Assembly (NCBI RefSeq): GCF_001953955.1
Contig: NZ_CP019300.1
Span: forward strand, 868,001 to 932,000
DNA length: 64,000 bases
Direction of reading: 5' to 3'
DNA from: Prevotella intermedia ATCC 25611 = DSM 20706
GTDB lineage: Bacteria > Bacteroidota > Bacteroidia > Bacteroidales > Bacteroidaceae
Shown: positions 40,541 to 50,676 of the stretch, one piece after another
Position numbering within the stretch: position 1 is the first letter of the stretch
Layout: every line of letters starts with the position of its first letter
Notes under the pieces: model-generated
The model's database searches: none
Told to the model about the DNA's origin: nothing
The model's input: the letters and a program-made list of their open reading frames with translations, nothing else
Translations under genes and position numbers: made by a program

Positions 40541-43500
40541 ATGGAAGATTTCGTACATTTACACGTGCACACGCATTATTCAATCCTTGACGGTCAGTCG
40601 AAGGTGTCGTATCTCGTTGATAAGGCAGTGAATAATGGAATGAAAGGAATGGCTATTACCGACCACGGTGTAATGTTCGGAATAAAAGAGTTTTCTGATT
40701 ATTGTGCCAATATAAACAAAGCACGTAAAAAGAACGGTGAAGAGCCTTTTAAGCCTATCTTTGGTTGCGAGATGTATGTAGCTCGGCGACGCAAAGAAGA
40801 CAAGGTGAAAGAGATGCACGACAATTCTGGCTACCACCTTATAGTATTGGCAAAGAACTACCAAGGTTACAAGAACCTTATTAAGTTGGTATCACATGCG
40901 TGGGTAGATGGCTATTATTACCGACCGCGTACCGACCGTGCCGATTTGGAGAAGTATCATGAAGGCTTAATCGTATGTACAGCTTGCTTGGCGGGAGAAG
41001 TTCCACGTAATATATTGAAGGGAGATATAAATGCTGCCCGTGAAGCAGTAGAGTGGTATCAGAGAGCTTTCGGCGATGATTTCTATCTTGAGCTGCAGCG
41101 TCACGAAGTGAAAGACCCAACGCTGTTGGCCAATCGTGAAGCTTTCCCTTTGCAACAGAAGGTAAACCGTGTGCTTTTGCAGTTTGCAAAGGAATACGGA
41201 ATTAAGTATGTGTGTACCAACGACTGCCATTTTGAAGACAAAGAAACAGCAGAAGCGCACGACCACCTACTCTGTCTTTCCACACAAGAAGACCTAAACT
41301 CTCCTACACGAATGCGCTACTCAAAGCAAGAGTGGTTCAAGACCCGTGAAGAGATGAACGAAGTGTTTGCCGATTTGCCAGAAGCAATGAGCAATACATT
41401 GGAAATACTCGATAAGGTAGAGTTGTATAGCATAGACAATGGCCCTATTATGCCTTTCTTCCCCATTCCAGAAAGTTTCGGTACAGAAGAAAAATGGAGA
41501 AAGAAGTTCAGCGAACAGCAACTTTACGATGAGTTTACCACCGATGAGAATGGCGAAAACCAGCTCTCTCCCGAGGACGGACAGGCAGTAATCGACCGCT
41601 TAGGAGGCTATGAAAAGATTTATCGCATTAAGTTCGAGGCTGACTATTTGGCGAAGTTGGCACACGATGGTGCAAAGCAACTCTATGGCGACCCTATTCC
41701 CGAAGAAGTTCAAAAGGCGATAACGTTTGAGTTACACGTTATGAAAACAATGGGTTTTCCAGGCTACTTCCTTATCGTGCAAGACTTTATAAATGCTGCC
41801 CGAACCGAGCTTGATGTAATGGTGGGACCTGGACGTGGGTCGGCAGCAGGTTCAGTGGTGGCTTATTGCTTGGGAATAACGCGCATAGACCCCTTGAAGT
41901 ATGACTTGCTGTTTGAGCGTTTCCTTAATCCTGACCGTGTCAATCTTCCCGATATTGATACCGACTTCGATGATGACGGACGTGGAAGGGTGCTGCAATG
42001 GGTAATGGACAAGTATGGCGAGGAAAACTGTGCCCACATCATTACCTATTCTACTATGGCAACCAAGAACTCGCTCAAAGACGTTGCGCGTGTGGAAGGC
42101 TTGCCGTTGGAGATTTCAAACCGACTTTGTAAAGCCATTCCCGAGCGTCTGCCCGATGGTATGAAGATGAATTTAAAGAACGCCATCGCCTGTACACCGA
42201 TGTTGCAAGAGGCAGAAGTGAGCGAAGATGCACGGGAACGCAACACGATTAAGTATGCAAAGATGTTGGAAGGAACGGTGCGTGGAACAGGTATTCACGC
42301 TTGCGGATTCATTATTTGCCGTAATCCTATCAGCGAATGGGTGCCAATATCTACTGCAACCGACCCCGATTATCCCGACCAGAAAGTACCTGTTACCCAA
42401 TATGATGGGCACGTTATTGAAACAACAGGACTTATAAAGATGGATTTCCTCGGACTGAAAACACTGTCTGAGATAAAGGAAGCGTGCAAGGTAATCAAGC
42501 AAACCACTGGCGATATAATAGACATCGAAAACATACCAATTGATGACGAACTCACTTATCAGCTTTACCAAAGGGGACAAACCGTAGGAACATTCCAGTT
42601 TGAATCGGCGGGTATGCAGAAATATCTGCGCGAACTGCACCCAACGGTGTTTGAAGACCTTATTGCGATGAATGCCCTTTACCGTCCGGGACCAATGGAT
42701 TATATCCCCGACTTCATCAAGCGCAAGAACAACCCTGCGTTGGTGAAGTACGATATTCCTTGTATGGAAAAATACTTGAAGGACACGTACGGCATTACGG
42801 TCTATCAAGAGCAAGTGATGTTGTTAAGTCGTCAGCTTGCAAATTTCACTCGTGGTGAGAGCGACGCCTTGCGTAAGGCAATGGGTAAAAAGAAGAAAGC
42901 CATTGTAGACCAGATGAAACCTAAGTTTCTTGCGCAGGGAAAGGCAAACGGACACGACCCCGAAGTGTTGGAAAAGATATGGGGCGACTGGGAAAAATTT
43001 GCCAGCTATGCCTTCAATAAGTCGCATGCTACTTGCTATTCGTGGGTAGCCTACCAGACTGCTTACTTGAAAGCACACTACCCAGCAGAGTTTATGGCTG
43101 CCTTGATGACGCGCCGTTTCAGCCAAATCACCGAAATTACGAAGTTGATGGAAGAGTGCAAGGCTCTCAAAATATCAACCTTGGGCCCTGATGTGAACGA
43201 AAGCCAGATGGGCTTTGGTGTAAATAAGAAAGGTGAAATTCGTTTCGGACTTTCTGCCATTAAAGGAATGGGAACAGGCGCAGCGATGGCGATTGTGAAC
43301 GAACGCGAGAAGAACGGTACTTATAAGAGCATTTTCGACTTCGCCGAGCGTATTGACCTAAGCAATGTAAACCGCAAAGCCTTCGAAAGTTTGGCTTATA
43401 GTGGTGGCTTCGATAGCTTCGGATTGCAACGAGAAGAATATTTCGGTGTTAATTCAAAGGGTGTAACGTTCCTCGATTCATTGGTTCGCTATGCGCAGTT

Positions 43501-44257
43501 GTTCCAGCAAGAGAAGGCGCAAATGCAAAATTCGCTCTTCGGTGGCGACGATGCTGTCGAGATAGCGCAACCTGTTGTGCCTAAAACCGACCGCTGGCCA
43601 AGCATAGAAAAACTGAATAAAGAGCGTGAACTCGTGGGTATTTACCTTTCTGCACACCCATTGGACGAGTATAGCGTGATATTGAACAATCTGTGCAACA
43701 CGCATATCGAAGAAATCGGGCGAGGTGCAGATATGGAGCAGCTCTCGAAGCGCGAGGAAATAACTTTCGGCGGAATCATTACCGCAGTGAACGAGCGTTT
43801 CTCGCAAAAAACAGGTAAACCTTTCGGCTTTGTTACGATAGAAGACTTTGAAGGCTCGGGCGAGTTGGCGTTGTTTGGCGACGACTGGGCACGATGGAAC
43901 GGACTGATGAAGGAAAACTATACAATTTTTGTAACGGCAAAGTGTCAGCCTCGCTATCGCAACAGCAATCTTTACGAACTGAAAGTGCAGAATGTGGAAC
44001 AGCTTTACGATGTGAAGGCGCACAGGTTAGAGCGTTTTACGATTTCGGTAGACGCCTCGTCAGTGAACGACCAAACGGTTTCCGACCTTGTTACACTCGT
44101 AGAACAAAACGAGGGAAGTACGCAACTTTACATAGAACTGCATACTGCCGAACAGTCGTCGGTAACCCTGCATTGTCGCAATAAGGGCGTGAATGTAGAC
44201 CGTGCGTTGCTCGACTTTATTGCCAACGAAGAAAATATGAGTTATAAGATAAACTGA
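40541..44257 (+). CDS. dnaE: DNA polymerase III subunit alpha
   Basis: This is the replicative DNA polymerase of the chromosome. From MEDFVHLHVHTHYS it has 1238 residues. The N-terminal PHP domain is intact (HLHVHTHYSILDGQ, MAITDHGVMFG, CLAGEVPR). The polymerase palm carries GPGRGSAAGSVVAYCLGIT and LPDIDTDFDDDGR (catalytic aspartates near 470-475). The fingers include FEFESAGM-type QFESAGMQKYL and MNALYRPGPMDYIP. A helix-hairpin-helix region and an OB-fold (ITFGGIITAVNERFSQKTGKPFGFVTIED) lie near the C-terminus, ending with the clamp/tau-binding part. The metal-binding histidines of the PHP domain are present, so it may have proofreading or pyrophosphatase activity (family knowledge). It is divergent from psd and 79 bp from trxA. 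Confidence 0.97.
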   Translation: MEDFVHLHVHTHYSILDGQSKVSYLVDKAVNNGMKGMAITDHGVMFGIKEFSDYCANINKARKKNGEEPFKPIFGCEMYVARRRKEDKVKEMHDNSGYHLIVLAKNYQGYKNLIKLVSHAWVDGYYYRPRTDRADLEKYHEGLIVCTACLAGEVPRNILKGDINAAREAVEWYQRAFGDDFYLELQRHEVKDPTLLANREAFPLQQKVNRVLLQFAKEYGIKYVCTNDCHFEDKETAEAHDHLLCLSTQEDLNSPTRMRYSKQEWFKTREEMNEVFADLPEAMSNTLEILDKVELYSIDNGPIMPFFPIPESFGTEEKWRKKFSEQQLYDEFTTDENGENQLSPEDGQAVIDRLGGYEKIYRIKFEADYLAKLAHDGAKQLYGDPIPEEVQKAITFELHVMKTMGFPGYFLIVQDFINAARTELDVMVGPGRGSAAGSVVAYCLGITRIDPLKYDLLFERFLNPDRVNLPDIDTDFDDDGRGRVLQWVMDKYGEENCAHIITYSTMATKNSLKDVARVEGLPLEISNRLCKAIPERLPDGMKMNLKNAIACTPMLQEAEVSEDARERNTIKYAKMLEGTVRGTGIHACGFIICRNPISEWVPISTATDPDYPDQKVPVTQYDGHVIETTGLIKMDFLGLKTLSEIKEACKVIKQTTGDIIDIENIPIDDELTYQLYQRGQTVGTFQFESAGMQKYLRELHPTVFEDLIAMNALYRPGPMDYIPDFIKRKNNPALVKYDIPCMEKYLKDTYGITVYQEQVMLLSRQLANFTRGESDALRKAMGKKKKAIVDQMKPKFLAQGKANGHDPEVLEKIWGDWEKFASYAFNKSHATCYSWVAYQTAYLKAHYPAEFMAALMTRRFSQITEITKLMEECKALKISTLGPDVNESQMGFGVNKKGEIRFGLSAIKGMGTGAAMAIVNEREKNGTYKSIFDFAERIDLSNVNRKAFESLAYSGGFDSFGLQREEYFGVNSKGVTFLDSLVRYAQLFQQEKAQMQNSLFGGDDAVEIAQPVVPKTDRWPSIEKLNKERELVGIYLSAHPLDEYSVILNNLCNTHIEEIGRGADMEQLSKREEITFGGIITAVNERFSQKTGKPFGFVTIEDFEGSGELALFGDDWARWNGLMKENYTIFVTAKCQPRYRNSNLYELKVQNVEQLYDVKAHRLERFTISVDASSVNDQTVSDLVTLVEQNEGSTQLYIELHTAEQSSVTLHCRNKGVNVDRALLDFIANEENMSYKIN

Positions 44258-44336
44258 CATATCCGAAAAGTTGGCACAGTGTTTGGAAGAACATAATAGT
44301 ATAGAAATAATTGTTTAACAAAAAAATCTAAAAAAC

Positions 44337-44651
44337 ATGGAAGTAGAAATTACAACCGCAAACTTTGAGAGTTATAAGAATGGCGAATTGCCATTGGTAG
44401 TAGACTTGTGGGCAACTTGGTGTGGCCCTTGCAAGATGATTGGCCCAATCATTTCAGAATTGGCAAACGATTACGACGGCAAGATTGTTGTTGGTAAATG
44501 CAACATTGAAGACAACGACGACATCGCTATCGACTATGGTGTGCGCAACATTCCTACAATTCTCTTCTTCAAGAATGGCGAGTTGGTAGACAAGTTTGTT
44601 GGTGCTGCATCAAAAGACAAGCTCGACGAGAAGTTCAAGACTTTGCTTTAA
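44337..44651 (+). CDS. trxA: Thioredoxin
   Basis: A 104-residue cytoplasmic disulfide reductase with the full active site WCGPCK (residues about 29-34, in LWATWCGPCKMIGP) and the cis-proline motif RNIPTILFF. The length is standard, and there is no signal peptide. It probably supplies electrons to DsbD (21399) and ribonucleotide reductase. It follows dnaE by 79 bp and may have its own promoter in that gap (no convincing box seen). A terminator follows at 44676. Confidence 0.95.
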   Translation: MEVEITTANFESYKNGELPLVVDLWATWCGPCKMIGPIISELANDYDGKIVVGKCNIEDNDDIAIDYGVRNIPTILFFKNGELVDKFVGAASKDKLDEKFKTLL

Positions 44652-44675
44652 TCGGGCAAATCAACAACAGATACA

Positions 44676-44708
44676 AAGGCATTAAGCGGTAACGCTTAAT
44701 GCCTTTTG
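44676..44708 (+). terminator. Terminator after trxA
   Basis: AAAGGCATTAAGCG-GTAA-CGCTTAATGCCTTTT, a perfect stem with a T-run. Confidence 0.92.
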
Positions 44709-44819
44709 TTGTTTTGCTTCAGTGCAACTACTCCGTACCTTTTGTATAAGGTGTATTGCGGAACTGTAAGGAATGGGTGTGGACTACTTGATTCACAGAC
44801 GAAAACAGGGTAATAAATC

Positions 44820-45005
44820 TGTAAATATTTTTCACAAGTATAACTATTGTTTAACTTGTTTATTATCAACGTATTACAAAACCTATTGTTTTGCGTTCCA
44901 AAAGCGTAGGTTTTGCACGGTAAAAGCGGCTCTTTTGTAATGCAAAACAGCCGCTTTCGCAACGCCAAATCGAAAGTATCGTTTTTCGTCAGAATTATCT
45001 TTACA
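44820..45005 (-). repeat. 186-bp dispersed element, copy 5 (inverted, shuffled heptads)
   Basis: TGTAAA at 44820 and TTTACA ending at 45005, exactly 186 bp, minus orientation. Read along the element the heptads are GCGGCTG, GAGCCGC, CCTACGC, CAATAGG: modules 2 and 3 have changed places relative to copies 1-4. It lies between the convergent trxA and LpxA-like genes; the rest of that gap holds only two terminators. Confidence 0.9.
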
Positions 45006-45114
45006 AAACTAATGCAGTTTTGGCATTTATCTTGGGTAGCAAAAAAGAAAATCGTTCTTGAAATGAAGTTTTACTGAATTGGTTTTTAATGGCTTTGTTT
45101 GCTTGTATATGAAA

Positions 45115-45161
45115 CAAAAAAATCCCAACAAACGCTTGTTGAAAGCAGTTTGTCAGGATTA
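45115..45161 (-). terminator. Terminator after the efflux/LpxA-like operon
   Basis: On the minus strand AATCC-tg-ACAAAC pairs with GTTTGT-tg-GGATT, then TTTTTTT. Confidence 0.78.
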
Positions 45162-45183
45162 GATATATAATGTTTTTGTAATG

Positions 45184-45966
45184 TTACAGTTTACCGATAA
45201 TGCCCTCGTTGGTGTTGCGGATAAACTCAACAATGTTGCGAATCTCGGGCGAATCGGGCACTTGTTCGTCTACTTGTATGCAGGCATCGAACACGGAAGT
45301 TTGTCCGTGGAACACAAGTCGATAGGCGTTTGCGATGTGCTTGATAACCTTTTCGTCTATTTTCATCTCTCTGCAAATCGTGGTATTTACACCTTCGTAA
45401 GCCACAGGACTGCCACCTGCTATAATGTAAGGTGGAATATCGCGCGCAAACGTTGTGCCAGCTTGTACCACGGCTGCTGTTCCGACACGTGTCTTTGCCT
45501 TCTGAATGACGCCAGACGAGAAAATGGCGTGGTCGGCTATCTCGCAATCGCCTGCTATCTTCGTACCATAGCTGAATATGCAGCGGTCGCCCACCTTCGT
45601 GTCGTGGCTGATGTGCACGCCTTCCATAAGGAAGTTGTTCGACCCGATGACGGTTTGGCAACCACGGTGGGTAGCACGGTTGATAACAACATTCTCTCTG
45701 ATAATGTTGTTGTCGCCGATAACACACTCGCTTTTTTCGCCAACGAAGTTGAAATCTTGTGGCAATGCACCAATAACGCTGCATTGGTGTATCTTGTTTC
45801 CATTGCCTATTCGGCTGCCATTCAGTATGCTGACGAATGGAAACACTATACAGTTGTCGCCAATTACTACATCGTCTTCGATGTAAACGAATGGAAATAT
45901 TTTGCAGCCGTCGCCTATCTTCGCTTTCGGAGAAACCTCGGCTTTTGGACTAATCTCACTACTCAT
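45184..45966 (-). CDS. lpxA: LpxA-family acyltransferase (diverged; last gene of an efflux operon)
   Basis: The 260-residue protein is built of left-handed beta-helix hexapeptide repeats (IGDGCKIFPFVYIEDDVVIG...) and has the LpxA C-terminal helical part (HIANAYRLVFHGQT...IVEFIRNTNEGIIG). LpxA makes UDP-3-O-acyl-GlcNAc, the first lipid A step. The catalytic-region motif VHISHD keeps both histidines (H118, H121, matching E. coli H122/H125). However, the positions that align with E. coli H144 and H160 are D140 and K156 here. It also sits alone, outside an lpxC-fabZ context, 25 bp after a TolC-type gene. It may be a paralogue with a different acyl donor or sugar substrate, or a weakly active LpxA. 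The fold assignment is secure; the exact reaction is not. Confidence 0.85.
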   Translation of the reverse strand: MSSEISPKAEVSPKAKIGDGCKIFPFVYIEDDVVIGDNCIVFPFVSILNGSRIGNGNKIHQCSVIGALPQDFNFVGEKSECVIGDNNIIRENVVINRATHRGCQTVIGSNNFLMEGVHISHDTKVGDRCIFSYGTKIAGDCEIADHAIFSSGVIQKAKTRVGTAAVVQAGTTFARDIPPYIIAGGSPVAYEGVNTTICREMKIDEKVIKHIANAYRLVFHGQTSVFDACIQVDEQVPDSPEIRNIVEFIRNTNEGIIGKL

Positions 45967-45991
45967 ACTTATAAATGTGTTTTAAGAAAAC

Positions 45992-47371
45992 TTATTTTGA
46001 CCCACCACCAAGCGCATAGTAAAGGTTTACGATGGCTTGTAACTTAGAGAACTGGTCTTGAACCTGAGATATTTCTGCATTCAGCAAGTTCTGTTGTGCA
46101 GTTATGACTTCAAGGTAAGAACTTGAACTTTGGTTGTACAGCATCTGTGTTTGCTCTACATTCTTCTTCAATATTTCTATCTGCTTTGTGTAAAGTACGT
46201 CTTTCTCTTCGGCAGCATTGTATGCCACCAATGCGTTACTTACCTCCGAACCAGCAGTCAAGACACTGTTTTGCCATTTGTTGTATGCTATCTTGTATTG
46301 GTCTTCAGCCACACGAAGTCCTGCTCTCAGCTTTCCTTGCATGAAAATAGGCTGCGTTAGTTTGCCGATGGCATTGAAAAGCAACTTCGCAGGGTTTACC
46401 ATTCCGTTGCCGTTGCTCCAACCGCCCGAAGCTGTAATGCTTAGAGAAGGGTAGAAGCGGGCACGCGCTTGATTGATATTATAGAAGCATTTAGCCAACG
46501 CCATCTCGTTTGCGTGCACGTCGGCACGGTTGCTTAGAATTTCAACACCTATGCCGCCAGAGAAGTTTGAAGGCAGTTTCTGGTTGTCTAACGTGCCTCG
46601 TGCAATGCTATGTACGGGCTCGCCCATAAGCAGACTCAGCGAGTTTTCAACCTCGCGCGTCTGTTTCTTTATGTCGGTAGCACGTGCTTGAACGCCGTAA
46701 TAAGCCGACTGCGCACTCTGTACGCTTGTTGCACGTGCTCTGCCATAGTCCATCTGCAGTTGCATTATATCCCACGTGTTCTTTGTAAGGGCTGCCATAT
46801 CGGTTATGATTTGTTTCTGACGGTCGAGCATCAGCAAAGTGTAATACAGGTTGGCAACGTTGCAGATAAGTTTTGTTTGTACTGCTACCTTGTAGTCCTG
46901 CATCTGAATCATAGCCATCTGAGCCGCTTTCTTCGCATTGCGGAGGTTGCCAAAGAGGTCTATTTCCCAGCTCGAAGCTATGGGCAACGTATAGAACTTG
47001 GTGGCTTCGACGTGCGAACCGAAGTGTGTGATTGTACCTTGCGGTGCAAGAGCTAACGATGGGAGGAATGCCAACTTGGCAGCACCGAGTTGCTGTTCGG
47101 CTATGTCAATGTTGAGTGCGGCATTGAGCAGGTCGGGATTATTGGTCAATGCCTTCTCTATAATAGCTTGCAAATTAGGGTCGGTGAACACATCGCGCCA
47201 AGGAAGTTGCCCAAAATCGTTTGCTCCCTCCAACGTTGTTTGGTCGTTGATGGGGTCGCGTACAAGACCATCGGTTTTCACTTCAGGACGTTTGTATGTT
47301 CCATATAGGCTCTTGCAACCCGTCAGAGACAGTGTTGCAAGTCCTAAAATGATTATATTTCTTATTTTCAT
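45992..47371 (-). CDS. Outer membrane efflux lipoprotein (TolC/OprM family)
   Basis: This is the outer-membrane channel of a tripartite RND pump. The 459-residue protein has a lipoprotein signal (LSLTGC, cysteine 19). It shows the OprM/NodT-type double repeat of long helices and barrel strands: LPWRDVFTDPNLQAIIEKALTNNPDLLNAALNI, then AAKLAFLPSLALAPQGT. In the second half are ARARFYPSLSITASGGWSNGNG and SSYLEVITAQQNLLNAE. It lies 25 bp after the inner-membrane pump gene and 25 bp before the LpxA-like gene, so the order is acrA-acrB-tolC-lpxA-like on one transcript. Substrates cannot be read from the sequence. Confidence 0.92.
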   Translation of the reverse strand: MKIRNIIILGLATLSLTGCKSLYGTYKRPEVKTDGLVRDPINDQTTLEGANDFGQLPWRDVFTDPNLQAIIEKALTNNPDLLNAALNIDIAEQQLGAAKLAFLPSLALAPQGTITHFGSHVEATKFYTLPIASSWEIDLFGNLRNAKKAAQMAMIQMQDYKVAVQTKLICNVANLYYTLLMLDRQKQIITDMAALTKNTWDIMQLQMDYGRARATSVQSAQSAYYGVQARATDIKKQTREVENSLSLLMGEPVHSIARGTLDNQKLPSNFSGGIGVEILSNRADVHANEMALAKCFYNINQARARFYPSLSITASGGWSNGNGMVNPAKLLFNAIGKLTQPIFMQGKLRAGLRVAEDQYKIAYNKWQNSVLTAGSEVSNALVAYNAAEEKDVLYTKQIEILKKNVEQTQMLYNQSSSSYLEVITAQQNLLNAEISQVQDQFSKLQAIVNLYYALGGGSK

Positions 47372-47396
47372 AACTTTCTTACTTCGTTAGTAATCT

Positions 47397-50300
47397 TTAC
47401 TCTTCTACCTCGTAGCTCTCTGCGGGACCACCAAGAAATGGTTTCAATTCCTTTGCCACTTGTTTGTTTTCCTCATCTTCGAACGACATAGGCTTAAACT
47501 TTTCCTGTAAGTATTCAAAGATAACGAAGAGCGAAGGAACGATAAACACCTGACAAAGCGTACCTATAAGCATACCACCTACGGCGGCAGCACCCAGTGT
47601 TTGGTTACCATTCTTGCCCACACCGCTTGCAAACATCAATGGCAACAGACCGATAACCATTGCAAGAGAGGTCATAAGGATAGGGCGCAGACGCGCACCG
47701 GCACCGAGAATGGCAGCATATTTAATCGCCATACCTGTACGGCGGCGTTCCAATGCGAACTCTACAATCAAGATGGCGTTCTTTGCCAGCAGACCAATCA
47801 GCATAATAAGCGAAATCTGCATATAGATGTCGTTGTTGTGTCCGAATAGCATTGTGAAGAGGAAAGCACCCGCCAAACCGAATGGGATAGACAGAATAAC
47901 CGCCAATGGAAGGATATAGCTTTCGTATTGCGCACTTAGAATAAGGTACACAAAGACAAGACATAGAACGAAAATAATAGCTGTTGAGTTGGAAGATTCT
48001 TGCTCTGAACGTGTCAGACCAGAGAATTCGTAAGTATATCCTGCAGGAAGTTTCTCGGCAGCAACCTCTTCTACAGCTTTAATGGCATCACCCGATGAGT
48101 ATCCGTCAGCAGCTTGCACGTTCACATTAATGGCTGTAAACAGGTTAAAACGAGCAATGTTAGAAGGGCCGTACACACGTTTCAGTGTGCAGAACTCGCC
48201 CACGGGTGCCATACCGCCTTTGGTTCTGACATACACATTGTTCAGTCCGCTTTCGCTGAAGCGGCTTTCCACTGTTCCTTGAATTACTACACGGTACAGT
48301 TTACCGTAAGCATTGAAGTTCGATGAGTACATACCGCCGTAGTAACCTTGCAATACAGAGAGGATAGCAGCAGGTGAAGTACCAGCCTGTTTAGCCTTTG
48401 CCACGTCTATGTCTACCAAATACTGAGGGTATTTAGGGTTGTACGAGGTCATAGCCTTGCCGATTTCAGGACGTTCGCCCAGTGCTTTCAGATAGTCTTG
48501 AGTAATGTTGAAGAACTTGTTCAAATCGCCACCAGTACGGTCTTCCATTGAAATGGACAGACCGTTTGCCATCGTAAAGCCAGGCACCATAGGTGGTCCG
48601 AATGCCAATATACGTGCTCCCTTGATACTTGATGTCTGCTTGTAAATCATACCCAATATCATATTAGAAGATGTTGGATCGATGAATAAGCCTGCAATAC
48701 CAGCACCGTCGAATACCGCTTTAATGCGGTCGAACAAGCCATACTTTCTTTCTTCAAATGGTTTTAGCTTGAGAATGAAGGTCGCTTGGTCTGAACCTTG
48801 ACCAGCAATGAAGTTGAAACCAATGATTTGGGCACGGGTTTCAATGTATGGATTGCTTTTAAACATCTTATCAATCTGCTCCGTTACCTTACGCGTTTCA
48901 GTCTGCGACATACCCGGTTCCAAAGAAACGGTAGCAAAAAGTACACCTGTGTCTTCGTCAGGGACAAGTCCTGTCTTTGTGGTTGCCATTGTAATAACCA
49001 ATGCCACGATACCTAAAACAACTGAAACACCTGTTACTAGGCGGTTGTTGATAATCTTCTCAACCGACTTTTTGTACTTCGTATTAATCTTTTCGTACTG
49101 TGTATTGAATGCAAGATGGAAACGGTCGATGCGGCTTAACTTCTTTTTTTCTTCCTCGTTGTGGGGTTTCAAGAAGACAGCACACAAGGCTGGAGAAAGT
49201 GTCAAGGCATTTACTGCAGATATAATGATAGACACTGCCATCGTAACACCAAATTCACGATAGAACGTACCTGATGTTCCGCTCATGAAAGACACAGGAA
49301 CGAACACGGCTGCCATTACCAATGTAATGGAAATAATGGCTCCTGAGATTTCGTTCATCGCATCAATAGCTGCCGTTAGCGAACTCTTATAGCCCAAATC
49401 GAGCTTCGCATGGACAGCTTCGACCACCACAATGGCGTCGTCCACCACAATTGCAATCGCCAGCAAGAGGGCTGAAAGCGTCAGCAAGTTGATAGAGAAA
49501 CCGAACATCCATAGGAAGAAGAAAGAACCAATCAACGCCACTGGCACGGCAATCATCGGTATTAATGTAGAACGGAAGTCTTGCAAGAAGACATAAACTA
49601 CAAGGAACACCAATGCCAAAGTAAGGAAGAGCGTGAAGATAACTTCTTCCATAGAGGCAAACAAGAAGTCTGTTACATCTTGCTGTATTACTACTTTCAT
49701 TCCTGGAGGCATTGTTTTCTGTGCTTCTGCAAGTGCTGCCTTCACGTCTTTTGCTATCTGTGTGGCATTCGAACCTGCAATTTGCTGAACCATTCCGACT
49801 ACTGCTGGCTTTTCATTGTTCAGCATTGATACAGAATACATCAATCCACCGAGTTTCACATCGGCTACATCACGAAGATGAAGGGTCTGTCCATTGTTGT
49901 TTGCTGATATGATAATGTCGCCATATTCCTTTTCGGTCTTGAGGCGTCCCTTATATCGCATCGTGTATTCGTACTTCGTATTGCTCTGCTCACCGAACGA
50001 ACCCGGAGCCGCTTCGATGTTCTGTTCAGCCAATGCACCTGAAATATCGCTTGGTACAAGACCATATTGCTTCATCTTTTCGGGCTTCAACCATATACGC
50101 ATAGAATAGGTTTTCATACCCGGATTCTGCACATCGCCTACACCATTGACACGTTTCAGCAATGGTATAATGTTGATAGCGTTGTAGTTTGTGAGGAATT
50201 CGTCGTCGTAACGACCATCGTCGGTTGTCAATGTATACATCACAACGTTCGAGTTCTGGCGTTTCGACACGGTTACACCTGCACGCGTAACTTCCGCTGG

Positions 50301-50657
50301 TAGCAAGGCTTGTGCCTGCGACACACGGTTCTGTACGTTCACTGACGCCATATTAGGGTCGGAACCTTGCTTGAAGTAAACCGTAATCATTGCAAGACCA
50401 GCATTGGTAGCCGTTGATTGTATATAAGTCATATTCTCAACACCGTTTATACTCTCTTCCAATGGAGTAACAACGGAGTTCAATACGGTTTGTGCGTCAG
50501 CTCCTTGATAGTTTGCCATTACCGAAATGGTTGGTGGCGCAATATCTGGATACTGTTCAATTGGCAGCGAAATCAATCCAATCGTACCCAATAGCACGAA
50601 GAAAACCGACACCACCGTTGAAAGTACAGGACGCTTTATAAAATTAGTAAATGTCAT
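47397..50657 (-). CDS. RND family efflux pump permease (AcrB/HAE1 type)
   Basis: This is the inner-membrane proton-driven drug exporter. The 1086-residue protein has the full HAE1 layout: the N-terminal helix (FIKRPVLSTVVSVFFVLLGTIGLISLPIEQYPDIAPP), two large periplasmic loops and twelve transmembrane helices. The proton-relay aspartates lie in the fourth helix (LLAIAIVVDDAIVVVEAV). It also has GLTRSEQESSNSTAIIF and the C-terminal GARLRPILMTSLAMVIGLLPL motif. HAE1 members export hydrophobic drugs and bile salts; the actual substrates are unknown. The gene lies between acrA (20 bp upstream) and the TolC-like gene (25 bp downstream). Confidence 0.96.
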   Translation of the reverse strand: MTFTNFIKRPVLSTVVSVFFVLLGTIGLISLPIEQYPDIAPPTISVMANYQGADAQTVLNSVVTPLEESINGVENMTYIQSTATNAGLAMITVYFKQGSDPNMASVNVQNRVSQAQALLPAEVTRAGVTVSKRQNSNVVMYTLTTDDGRYDDEFLTNYNAINIIPLLKRVNGVGDVQNPGMKTYSMRIWLKPEKMKQYGLVPSDISGALAEQNIEAAPGSFGEQSNTKYEYTMRYKGRLKTEKEYGDIIISANNNGQTLHLRDVADVKLGGLMYSVSMLNNEKPAVVGMVQQIAGSNATQIAKDVKAALAEAQKTMPPGMKVVIQQDVTDFLFASMEEVIFTLFLTLALVFLVVYVFLQDFRSTLIPMIAVPVALIGSFFFLWMFGFSINLLTLSALLLAIAIVVDDAIVVVEAVHAKLDLGYKSSLTAAIDAMNEISGAIISITLVMAAVFVPVSFMSGTSGTFYREFGVTMAVSIIISAVNALTLSPALCAVFLKPHNEEEKKKLSRIDRFHLAFNTQYEKINTKYKKSVEKIINNRLVTGVSVVLGIVALVITMATTKTGLVPDEDTGVLFATVSLEPGMSQTETRKVTEQIDKMFKSNPYIETRAQIIGFNFIAGQGSDQATFILKLKPFEERKYGLFDRIKAVFDGAGIAGLFIDPTSSNMILGMIYKQTSSIKGARILAFGPPMVPGFTMANGLSISMEDRTGGDLNKFFNITQDYLKALGERPEIGKAMTSYNPKYPQYLVDIDVAKAKQAGTSPAAILSVLQGYYGGMYSSNFNAYGKLYRVVIQGTVESRFSESGLNNVYVRTKGGMAPVGEFCTLKRVYGPSNIARFNLFTAINVNVQAADGYSSGDAIKAVEEVAAEKLPAGYTYEFSGLTRSEQESSNSTAIIFVLCLVFVYLILSAQYESYILPLAVILSIPFGLAGAFLFTMLFGHNNDIYMQISLIMLIGLLAKNAILIVEFALERRRTGMAIKYAAILGAGARLRPILMTSLAMVIGLLPLMFASGVGKNGNQTLGAAAVGGMLIGTLCQVFIVPSLFVIFEYLQEKFKPMSFEDEENKQVAKELKPFLGGPAESYEVEE

Positions 50658-50676
50658 AATTCTTTTGTTTTACGGT

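Noticed and set aside
45181..46047. 288-codon plus-strand frame opposite the LpxA-like gene
   Set aside because: The minus strand has a clear hexapeptide-repeat protein in an operon; the plus frame shows no family features and no promoter.
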